From CAIVAT01 sp037131145 (GTDB lineage: Bacteria > Bacteroidota > Bacteroidia > Bacteroidales > FEN-979): a stretch of DNA of 5,172 nt. The position numbers were made by a program, and so were the translations under genes. This document shows, in pieces, positions 1-5,116 of this stretch (the stretch's first letter is position 1; each line of letters begins with the position of its first letter). The stretch is taken from the NCBI GenBank assembly GCA_037131145.1, contig JBAXRP010000297.1, positions 1 through 5,172 of the forward strand. The letters run 5' to 3'. Under the pieces are notes generated by a model, which ran no database searches, had not been told where the DNA came from, and saw only the letters and a list, made by a program, of their open reading frames with translations.

Positions 1-24
1 TTCCGGGCGCCGGGTTGGTTTCCG

Positions 25-52
25 GTAGAGACAAGGCATGCCTTGTCTCTAC
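25..52. repeat. Perfect 28-bp intergenic palindrome
   Basis: The left arm GTAGAGACAAGGCA (25-38) is followed directly by its exact reverse complement (39-52), with no spacer. As RNA or extruded DNA it would form a 14-bp stem, minus the few bases needed for the turn. It lies in non-coding DNA about 170 bp before the first gene. The GTAGAGAC...GTCTCTAC outline resembles dispersed palindromic repeats that I recall from Bacteroidota and cyanobacteria. That family assignment is from memory and is an inference; the palindrome itself is directly visible. No T-tract follows, so it is a poor intrinsic terminator. It could be a REP- or MITE-like unit. Confidence 0.8.
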
Positions 53-126
53 AATTCTCATGAAAGCCGAACGCAAATGTGAAATATGAAATACAAAATA
101 TTGGGGCGCCACTCCGCAATTCTCAT
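52..126. repeat. Pair of 10-bp direct repeats in the leader region
   Basis: CAATTCTCAT occurs at 52-61, touching the end of the palindrome, and again at 117-126. A GGGCGCC string also occurs at 5-11 and 104-110, so two short words recur in the same order at similar spacing. This may be the trace of a small tandem duplication or of adjoining copies of an intergenic repeat. The words are short, so chance is possible. The rest of 1-187 holds no gene that I can support. Confidence 0.35.
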
Positions 127-187
127 TCATAGACGTTTCATTTCAATAATAAATTATTAAACCTTACTAAAGAGGTGTATTAATCGT

Positions 188-195
188 TAACTTTG
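188..195 (+). promoter_or_regulatory. Candidate Bacteroidota -7 element of the first toxin-antitoxin operon
   Basis: TAACTTTG matches the Bacteroidota housekeeping consensus TAnnTTTG exactly. It lies 24 bp before the ATG at 220, which would leave a short leader of roughly 15-20 nt. I do not see a clear -33 TTTG element at the expected distance upstream. This placement also argues against the in-frame TTG at 193 as the start codon, because that codon lies inside the element. Confidence 0.4.
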
Positions 196-219
196 TGTAA
201 TGGTAAACAGAACAAGAAA

Positions 220-435
220 ATGACAGAAATTAAAGAAATATTAAAACTTAGCATTGACGAGCGGATACACCTTGTTCAAACTATCTGGGACAGCATTGCC
301 GTAGATACTCAAGAGTCAGAAATTAGTGAAGAACATAAAAAGATCCTGGATGAACGACTGGAAGCACACAAGAACAATCCTAAGGATGTTGTGAGCTGGG
401 AAGAAATAAAAAAAAGTGTCAGTAAGATTTTATGA
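220..435 (+). CDS. Addiction module antitoxin (Unstab_antitox / TIGR02574-like)
   Basis: This 71-residue acidic protein fits the short 'putative addiction module component' antitoxin family, which neutralises RelE/ParE-type toxins and usually autoregulates its operon. The visible family signature is LSIDERIHLVQTIWDSI (residues 10-26), then LDERLEAHK (43-51) and a tryptophan-containing VSWEEIK near the C terminus (58-64), thought to belong to the toxin-binding part. The open frame extends upstream to a TTG at 193, but I prefer ATG 220: the family normally starts just before the helix TEIKEIL, and the TTG lies within the probable promoter. The stop overlaps the toxin start (ATGA, 432-435), so the two are translationally coupled. 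The family assignment is by motif recognition only. Confidence 0.88.
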   Translation: MTEIKEILKLSIDERIHLVQTIWDSIAVDTQESEISEEHKKILDERLEAHKNNPKDVVSWEEIKKSVSKIL

Positions 436-734
436 AACATGAAGTAGAATTCAGAAAAGAGGCTCAGCAGGATATTTTAGAAGCAATAGCATGGTATGAA
501 AATAGTCGCGAGGGACTGGGGGATGAATTTTTTATTGCCATAGAAAACGAAAAACATTTTATTGAACAAAATCCTTATCATTATGAGGATAAATATTATG
601 GGGTCAGGAAAGCTATTACAAAGAGGTTTCCTTACATTATATATTACAAGATAGAAACCAGGAATAATGTTCTTGTATATGCAGTATTGCACATGAAAAG
701 AAGTTCCAAACTTTGGAAGGGCAGGATAAAATAA
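432..734 (+). CDS. RelE/ParE-type toxin of a type II toxin-antitoxin pair
   Basis: This 100-residue basic protein has the usual length and layout of the RelE/ParE superfamily. It has an N-terminal strand and amphipathic helix (VEFRKEAQQDILEAIAWYE, residues 5-23). A second helix contains GLGDEFF (28-34), the characteristic NPYHYEDKYYGVRKAITKRF runs at 47-66, the FPYIIYYKI strand at 66-74, and the C-terminal VLHMKRSSKLWKGR at 85-98. RelE proteins cleave mRNA in the ribosomal A site and ParE proteins poison DNA gyrase; the sequence alone does not separate the two. The conserved arginines (R59, R65, R90) and H87 are present and no truncation is visible, so it could be active. Its ATG overlaps the antitoxin stop by 4 bp, the standard antitoxin-first order. 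Confidence 0.9.
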   Translation: MKHEVEFRKEAQQDILEAIAWYENSREGLGDEFFIAIENEKHFIEQNPYHYEDKYYGVRKAITKRFPYIIYYKIETRNNVLVYAVLHMKRSSKLWKGRIK

Positions 735-917
735 TCTCAAAATTGTTAAAATTCGTTTTTTTCGAAGAAGTTAACACCTCTGTATTTGCAGGCCTGTAAG
801 ATAGAAAACAAATTCATCTAATTCCACGAATGGAAAACACGATGTGATTTTCGACTGGAATTGCCCGGTAATTTTTGCGGCGCCGGGTAACGTATTCCGA
901 CAATTATTGCCGGATAC

Positions 918-942
918 AATCATCGCCGAATCGCGATCAATC
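918..942. repeat. Intergenic repeat, copy A, downstream of the first toxin-antitoxin pair
   Basis: AATCATCGCCGAATC (918-932) followed by GCGATCAATC (933-942) is repeated, with one deletion and small changes, at 1801-1824 downstream of the second pair. The first 15 bp are identical. This copy sits inside the inverted-repeat structure at 904-950; the hairpin arms are not kept in the other copy, so the shared feature is the linear sequence. Confidence 0.5.
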
Positions 943-1076
943 ACAATAATCTTTTCTGTTTGGGACAATGAGGGGAAAAAACAATCAACGCATTTAATTT
1001 AAAATAAGTATCCTGATTGCTATCTTTATAATTGGACCCACTATCTTTTCGAGTGCTTTACTATTACAAAATATTG

Positions 1077-1084
1077 TATCTTTA
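1077..1084 (+). promoter_or_regulatory. Weak candidate -7 element for the HEPN/MNT operon
   Basis: TATCTTTA differs from the Bacteroidota TAnnTTTG consensus only in the last base. It lies 20 bp before the ATG at 1105, a suitable distance. No clear -33 element is visible. The same 8-mer occurs at 1021-1028, which weakens it as unique evidence and leaves the exact start site open. Confidence 0.22.
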
Positions 1085-1104
1085 TGCCTCTGTAATTTCA
1101 ATAA

Positions 1105-1497
1105 ATGTCAACTCAGAATAGTATTAAAGCTTACAATGAATGGATTTTACAGTCAGATTATGACTACGAAACTGCCGAAGCTATGTTTTCTACTGCACGG
1201 TATGTATATGCGGTTTTTATGTGTCATTTGTGTATAGAAAAGATAGTTAAGTCAGAATATGTAAAACGATACAATAAAGTAGCTCCCAGAAGTCATAACC
1301 TGCTATGGCTTGCCGAAGAAATCAAACTCGAATTTCCCGAAAATCTCTATAGATTTGTGTTCCAACTAAACGATGCATCCTTGCCAACACGATACCCACA
1401 AGAACTAAAGTCTTCAATAAAATTTTACTCGAAAGAGATTACACTGGAGATTTTGAATAAAACAAAAGAACTACAGCAATGGATAAAGAAACAGTAA
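1105..1497 (+). CDS. HEPN domain protein (COG2250-like), probable toxin partner of MNT
   Basis: This 130-residue all-helical protein resembles the HEPN family (PF05168, COG2250). It shows WILQSDYDYETAEAMF (residues 13-28), then the helix ARYVYAVFMCHLCIEKIVKS (31-50) with the typical A-x-F..HLCIEK-x-x-K pattern, RSHNLLWLAEE (62-72) and the late TRYPQEL (95-101) that often marks this subgroup. HEPN proteins paired with minimal nucleotidyltransferases act as RNase toxins where tested. I do not find the catalytic R-x4-6-H spacing: R55 to H64 and R32 to H41 are both too far apart. Ribonuclease activity is therefore uncertain, and a role as a substrate-binding partner is possible. Its 3' end overlaps the nucleotidyltransferase start by 19 bp in a different frame, indicating coupled translation. 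Confidence 0.87.
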   Translation: MSTQNSIKAYNEWILQSDYDYETAEAMFSTARYVYAVFMCHLCIEKIVKSEYVKRYNKVAPRSHNLLWLAEEIKLEFPENLYRFVFQLNDASLPTRYPQELKSSIKFYSKEITLEILNKTKELQQWIKKQ

Positions 1498-1793
1498 AAA
1501 CTATTATCTCATTTATTAAAGCTGAGCTTCAACTAAAGGGGGTTAAATTGCTTGGTATTGCTCTCTTTGGCTCACAACTAAGCGGATCATCAAAGCCTGA
1601 TAGTGATATTGATTTAATTATTATTTCTGAAAATTTTGAAAATAAAAATATTTTTGAACGTTCCGATCTTACCATGGACGCAGAGATAAAAGCATTAAAA
1701 AAATTCCGAGTGCCAATTGATATTCTAAAAATGACTGCTGAAGAATTTAACCAGAGTTTACAGAATAAACGATTCGATGCACAGTTGATATAA
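1479..1793 (+). CDS. Minimal nucleotidyltransferase (MNT), antitoxin partner of the HEPN protein
   Basis: This 104-residue protein carries the polymerase-beta-like core: ALFGSQLSGSSKPDSDIDLI (residues 28-47) contains an exact GS-x10-DxD motif (G31, S32, D43, D45). The third metal-binding acid is D81 in the strand VPIDIL. All catalytic residues appear intact. In characterised MntA/HepT systems the nucleotidyltransferase inactivates the HEPN toxin by transferring AMP to it; the same here is inference from that family. The start overlaps the HEPN gene by 19 bp and the order is HEPN first. The protein ends shortly after the core, as is usual for MNT proteins. An unrelated minus-strand frame overlaps it and is taken as a shadow. 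Confidence 0.9.
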   Translation: MDKETVKTIISFIKAELQLKGVKLLGIALFGSQLSGSSKPDSDIDLIIISENFENKNIFERSDLTMDAEIKALKKFRVPIDILKMTAEEFNQSLQNKRFDAQLI

Positions 1794-1933
1794 TTGAAAT
1801 AATCATCGCCGAATCTCATCAATCGCCCCCGAATAACCGGTTTTATCGCAAAATATCCACATGGGGATACCGGCAGTTCATCGTATTGTACTATCGTTTT
1901 TCAGAAAAAATCGACAACTTCGCGGCAAATAAA
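1794..1933. other. Convergent intergenic region, possible bidirectional hairpin
   Basis: This 140-bp stretch separates the 3' ends of the MNT gene (plus) and the FISUMP gene (minus). It starts with repeat copy B. An AT-rich imperfect hairpin, TCGTTTTT / AAAAAATCGA around 1894-1914 with loop CAG, lies about 20 bp past the minus-strand stop and could help terminate transcription on either strand; its stem is weak and has a bulge. A second small stem TATCC / GGATA (1854-1858 and 1865-1869) is flanked by CCGG on both sides. Neither is a textbook terminator. Confidence 0.35.
1801..1824. repeat. Intergenic repeat, copy B, downstream of the second toxin-antitoxin pair
   Basis: AATCATCGCCGAATC (1801-1815) is identical to 918-932 and is followed by TCATCAATC (1816-1824), close to GCGATCAATC in copy A. 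It begins 7 bp after the MNT stop codon. A further ATCGCC...GAAT echo follows within 1822-1834, so the ATCGCC/GAAT words recur locally. Confidence 0.5.
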
Positions 1934-3262
1934 TCAAAGATCCCTGACACACCGAACAGAAAAGCCAGTTCGCTTATTGTAGCTGTAGCTGGAAACATTG
2001 GGGTAATTGTAGCCCATGGCCCTGAGCCAGGCGTCTGCTGCTGAGTACACCGTAGAACTCCACCAGTAACCGTAGCTCCCAATGTAGCCGTACGTACCAT
2101 TGCCGACACGGTCGCCACCCGGCAGGGCTGTAAAATTTGTTTCGTTGGTTGCGCCTGTATTAGGGGTTGTCCAATAGGTTGTGCCTGTTTCTTTAAGTTT
2201 ACCCCCAGCAACAGTTTCACCACCCAAATAGGTTGTTAAAGTAGTCCACTCCCCATAAGAAGCGATATGCCAGCTCGTGGGGCATACATTTTTGCCCCCG
2301 TTGCTCGCTACCTTCGTGGCAGCATTATTATCTACTGCATACCAGTTATATAGTCTCCCGTAGGTAGTTGAATTTACAGGATCATTACTGTAATCGCTAT
2401 ATGCGCCTGTGGTTGCAGAGGCCCATGTTGCATCAGCTGTTATATTGGGTATTGCAGTATTATCGTTGTATTTCGTTGTCTTCAGGTTTTCTGCCATCCA
2501 AACCTGTGAGCCAATTGTAACTGTATTATAAGTATTGCCGTCAATGTCGAATACAGTTGCCGGCACTGAAGGCGTTACTGAATTCGAAGCAGCGGTTGCC
2601 AAACCTGTACCGTTGGCATTGGTTGCAGTTACTGTGAAGGTATAGGCTGTTCCGTTGGTAAGACCGGTTACCGTAAGCGGACTGGCAGAACCGACTGCTG
2701 TTAAACCACCCGGGCTTGAAGTTACAATGTAACCCGTTATTGCAGAGCCGCCATCGTTTGCCGGAGCCGTAAATGTTACAGTGGCCTGAGCATTTCCTGC
2801 ATAAGCCGTTCCTATTGTTGGTGCACCAGGTACACTAATAATAATTTCGTCCCGCAAACAGCGAATAGAACAACCATTTCGCTTTCCGTAGTTGGGTCTG
2901 CCAACATCACTATGATAGTAGTACATGTCCCGAAGGTAGGCATTTGTAGCCGAGTACTCTGAAGAACTCCACCAGAAACCCCAGCCGCCAATGAGGCCGT
3001 ATGCCCCATCTTCGTAACGGTAGCCACTCGGAAGACCTAAAAAACCGCTGCTGTTGTTACTCGCCTGGTCGTTGCCGACATTACCTGCTGTTGGGTCTGT
3101 AACCCAACCTGATGTAGATGCCATAGATTTTGCTATGTCGCTCCCGCTGCCCTCGTAACCATAACCGTTGTTTGTAAGATAATCGGTGAGTGTAGTCCAC
3201 TCGGCATCAGTGGGTACATGCCAACTCGTGGGGCATATATTTTTGCCCATGTTGCTGGCCAC
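1934..3262 (-). pseudogene. C-terminal portion of the FISUMP surface protein, downstream of the premature stop
   Basis: The open frame from GTG 3262 gives 442 residues, but the coding text really continues from 3349, just after the TAA, so GTG 3262 and ATG 3250 are unlikely starts. It has no signal peptide. It holds the rest of FISUMP-1 (NICPTSWHVPTDAEW, GLPSGYRYEDG, GFWWSSSEYSATNAYLRDM, CSIRCLRD), a fibronectin type III domain (VPGAPTIGTAYAGNAQATVT to NSVTPSVP, ORF residues 144-234) and a complete FISUMP-2 (FDIDGNTYNTVTIGSQVWMA to RCVRDL, 238-442). FISUMP modules are abundant in Fibrobacter and Bacteroidota secreted proteins; their role is not well defined. This part is probably not expressed unless the stop is suppressed or repaired. 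Confidence 0.75.
2267..2516. repeat. Direct DNA repeat, copy 1 (in FISUMP-2)
   Basis: This segment aligns base for base, with no indel, to 3218-3467 (offset 951 bp). I count about 36 differences in 250 positions by eye, so roughly 85% identity. It encodes the first half of FISUMP-2 (VWMAENL to CPTSWH). It keeps TAT (Tyr) at 2401-2399, where the other copy has TAA. Confidence 0.85.
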
Positions 3263-3467
3263 CTTCGTAGCCGCGTTATTATCTACTGCATACCAGTTAT
3301 ACAGTCTCCCATAAGTAGTTGAATTGGCAGGATCATTATTGTAATCGCTTTAAGCGCCTGTGGTTAATGCTGCCCATGTTGCATCAACTGTTACATTTGG
3401 TATTGCTGTGCCATCATTGTATTTCGATGTTTTCAGGTTCTCTGCCATCCAGACCTGGGTGCCAATT
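3218..3467. repeat. Direct DNA repeat, copy 2 (in FISUMP-1, contains the premature stop)
   Basis: This is the partner of 2267-2516. It encodes the matching part of FISUMP-1 and contains the nonsense codon TAA at 3352-3350. The neighbouring codon differs silently (GCT here, GCA in copy 1). The copies are in the same frame, since 951 bp is 317 codons, so recombination between them would preserve the reading frame. Confidence 0.85.
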
Positions 3468-4621
3468 TTTACGACATCATATTGGTTGCCTTCAATATCA
3501 GTCAATTTATAAGTACCTGCTGCAATTAAATTATCTTCTAAAACTTTAATTTGTTGTTTCAAAGCATCAACATAGGCTTTTGTAGCCGCGTCAGTAGAAT
3601 TTACAGGAGTGATTACTGTTGTTGTGCCACTAAATGTTTTATTACCTGCAATTGTCTGGTCACCGGTGGTGGCAACAGCATCTGTAATTCCAAATCCTGC
3701 AATAGTTGTTGGTTTTCCCGCTAGGCTTGTCCATGTGCCCTCGAACGAACTTATATTGTTGAACTTTGTCCAGTCGGCACTGCTCAGGTAACCATTTGCA
3801 GTTCCGCTTGCCTGTGCCATGCTTATAACAGGGGTGGTAGTACCTGTTGTCACGGCTATCGGAGATGTCCCTGTAACACTTGTAACTGTACCGTTTGTAA
3901 GGGTTGGCAGGTTTATTAAATCGGCATAACTCCCACTCGTGGCAACTGTTGTTAGTATTGGTTTTCCTGTCAGACTCGCCCATGTGCCGTTGAAAGCATC
4001 TGTAATGCCATATCCTGCAACTGTTGTTGGCTTACTTGTAATTTCACTCCATGCCGGCACATAACCTATTGGACGATACAGACCGCTGTGGCCTCCCCAA
4101 CCATAAGCCGTGTTCCAATTTGTGATGTTGGCTGATGTAATAACTTCTGCTGCCGATTCTCCAAAAACAGGATCGGTTTCGGTAATCCCATTAGATAGGT
4201 TTTCAGCAGTTTTTGCATGCAAAGCGTAAGGAACGCTCAATAACTGGCTTGTTCCTGTTATCGTGTAGTCTGTACCGCCCAGGGGGTCAGTCTCCGTTTT
4301 AATAAAATATATGTCGTTTGCCCAATTAATTGCATCAAAACCCGCTCCGCCACCTATTTCAATACTTACTAATCCATTGGCATTGGTAGTTGGGGTTGGA
4401 GTTTGTGTTTCGGTATAAACAACTGTTCCACTTGTTGAACCTTGCAAAATGGTTATTCGCATCCCTACTGCATGGTTAGGTACAAGCTGGTTGTTATTAT
4501 TACGGATAACTGCCTGGTAGCTCATTTTTTGTGGTGGCTGGGCAGAAGCAGTAGTAAGCAGGAAGCAGGAAGTAAACAGTAAGAAAAATACTTTGCTGAT
4601 AATATGTAAATTTCTCTTCAT
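3350..4621 (-). CDS. N-terminal portion of the FISUMP surface protein, ending at the premature TAA
   Basis: This 423-residue reading frame could still be translated and exported. Residues 1-27 are a signal peptide with a basic start (MKR), a hydrophobic core VFFLLFTSCFLL and a TASA-Q cleavage-like site. Residues 28-60 (QPPQKMSYQAVIRNNNNQLV and onward) match an opening I recall from many Bacteroidota surface proteins. Tail-fibre-like repeats follow: WSEITSKPTTVAGYGITDAF (191-210), WASLTGKP (214-221) and WTSLAGKPTTIAGFGITDAV (297-316), then GDQTIAGNKTFSG (320-332) and a likely coiled coil ATKAYVDALKQQIKVLEDNL (346-365). Only the first 50 residues of FISUMP-1 remain (374-423, with VWMAENLKTSKYND). 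The start lies 6 bp past the T9SS protein stop, suggesting an operon. The product would be secreted but lack most of its probable binding domains. Function is unknown. Confidence 0.75.
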   Translation of the reverse strand: MKRNLHIISKVFFLLFTSCFLLTTASAQPPQKMSYQAVIRNNNNQLVPNHAVGMRITILQGSTSGTVVYTETQTPTPTTNANGLVSIEIGGGAGFDAINWANDIYFIKTETDPLGGTDYTITGTSQLLSVPYALHAKTAENLSNGITETDPVFGESAAEVITSANITNWNTAYGWGGHSGLYRPIGYVPAWSEITSKPTTVAGYGITDAFNGTWASLTGKPILTTVATSGSYADLINLPTLTNGTVTSVTGTSPIAVTTGTTTPVISMAQASGTANGYLSSADWTKFNNISSFEGTWTSLAGKPTTIAGFGITDAVATTGDQTIAGNKTFSGTTTVITPVNSTDAATKAYVDALKQQIKVLEDNLIAAGTYKLTDIEGNQYDVVKIGTQVWMAENLKTSKYNDGTAIPNVTVDATWAALTTGA

Positions 4622-4627
4622 AACTAT

Positions 4628-5116
4628 TTAGTTTTTAATGATTTTGAATGTTTTAATTTCTTTTTTACCTTGAATTACTTCAAGAAAGTAGATTGCCGGT
4701 AAAAGATGCTGCATTGAGATATATGTCTCCTCATTCTCAATTTTGTTGCCAAGCAAAAGATTACCGTTAATATCATAAAGTTGATACCTGAGGTTCTGAA
4801 TTTCATAGTTTTCTATCATCAACCTTACGAAGTCTGTTGCAGGGTTCGGGTAAACCATAACTTCGAGCGATATGCCTGTCGCTTCTTCAATTCCTGTTAC
4901 CATTGAAATCTCGAATGGTTGTTGAACACCTTGTGCTACAGAACCATTTGTTCCGGTGTTAGTGTTATAGACAACCTGTCCCACGGAATAACTCACTGAA
5001 CCACCACTTGCGGATACATTACCACCAGAAGCAGGTATTGTATTCTGTGCCTTTAGGCCTGTCAGCCCTATGCTCAACAAGAGTACTGCACATAATTTTA
5101 CTTTTTGTTGTCGCAT
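4628..5116 (-). CDS. Small secreted protein with a T9SS type A sorting domain
   Basis: This 162-residue protein has an N-terminal signal peptide (MRQQKVK, then hydrophobic LCAVLLLSIGLTGL, likely cleavage after LKA at about residue 23). A short glycine/serine-rich part follows (NTIPASGGNVSASGGSVSYS, residues 25-44), then the SVGQVVY...VAQGVQQPFEI pattern (44-70) common in Bacteroidota secreted proteins. The C-terminal domain has the T9SS type A hallmarks: VYPNPATDFVRL (88-99), YQLYDINGNLL (111-121), a leucine/proline turn LLPAIYFLEV (138-147) and the terminal KTFKIIKN (155-162). It should cross the inner membrane by Sec and the outer membrane by T9SS, with removal of the sorting domain. Almost no mature domain remains between the two signals, so it may be a small surface factor. 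It is 6 bp upstream of the FISUMP gene and probably co-transcribed. Confidence 0.9.
   Translation of the reverse strand: MRQQKVKLCAVLLLSIGLTGLKAQNTIPASGGNVSASGGSVSYSVGQVVYNTNTGTNGSVAQGVQQPFEISMVTGIEEATGISLEVMVYPNPATDFVRLMIENYEIQNLRYQLYDINGNLLLGNKIENEETYISMQHLLPAIYFLEVIQGKKEIKTFKIIKN

Larger units (their letters stand above)
735..1104. other. 370-bp non-coding gap between the two toxin-antitoxin pairs
   Basis: I support no gene here. A 65-codon minus-strand frame (771-968) has no recognisable family. Visible structure: an imperfect inverted repeat TTGCCCGG / CCGGGTAA (862-869 and 883-890, one mismatch); a perfect 7-bp inverted repeat ATTATTG / CAATAAT (904-910 and 944-950) enclosing a second hairpin ATCGC / GCGAT (922-926 and 933-937); and the word ATTG(C)TATCTTTAT at 1016-1029 and again, without the C, at 1073-1085. 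GGCGCCGGGT at 879-888 also occurs at 6-15. No hairpin followed by a U-tract was found after the toxin stop. The gap may hold decayed mobile or intergenic repeats. Confidence 0.5.
1934..4621 (-). pseudogene. Secreted FISUMP/Fn3 surface protein gene with one in-frame nonsense codon
   Basis: From ATG 4621 to TGA 1934-1936 the frame is continuous for 895 positions except for one TAA at 3352-3350 (position 424). Both sides are in the same frame and join within a single FISUMP domain: the text runs ...ATWAALTTGA, stop, SDYNNDPANSTTYGRLYNWY. The second FISUMP copy in the same gene reads TTGAYSDYSNDPVNSTTYGR, so a tyrosine is expected at the stop. Reconstructed domains: signal peptide 1-27, tail-fibre-like region about 190-340, coiled coil about 345-367, FISUMP-1 374-592, fibronectin type III 597-686, FISUMP-2 690-895. 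There is no T9SS sorting domain at the C terminus. It could be a true pseudogene, a recent allele, or a sequence error. The two halves are listed separately below. Confidence 0.82.

Noticed and set aside
193..219. TTG start nine codons upstream of ATG 220 for the antitoxin
   Set aside because: The TTG lies inside a TAACTTTG promoter-like element, and the extra residues do not belong to the known antitoxin family.
771..968. 65-codon minus-strand frame between the toxin-antitoxin pairs
   Set aside because: No recognisable domain, no convincing start context, and it covers inverted repeats typical of non-coding DNA.
735..1104. Integron attC site behind the toxin-antitoxin cassette
   Set aside because: No RYYYAAC / GTTRRRY pair with suitable spacing was found.
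1529..1822. Minus-strand frame opposite the nucleotidyltransferase gene
   Set aside because: The plus strand has an intact catalytic motif; the antisense frame shows no family signature and is a shadow.
3350..3352. Programmed stop readthrough or recoded TAA
   Set aside because: Other genes here also end at TAA (toxin at 732-734, MNT at 1791-1793), and no recoding signal is evident; a mutation or sequence error is simpler.
2267..3467. CRISPR or satellite array suggested by repeated sequence
   Set aside because: There are only two copies, both in frame and coding for homologous protein domains.
1934..4621. Two independent genes instead of one broken gene
   Set aside because: The second part lacks a signal peptide and begins in the middle of a FISUMP domain whose missing residues lie in frame immediately upstream.
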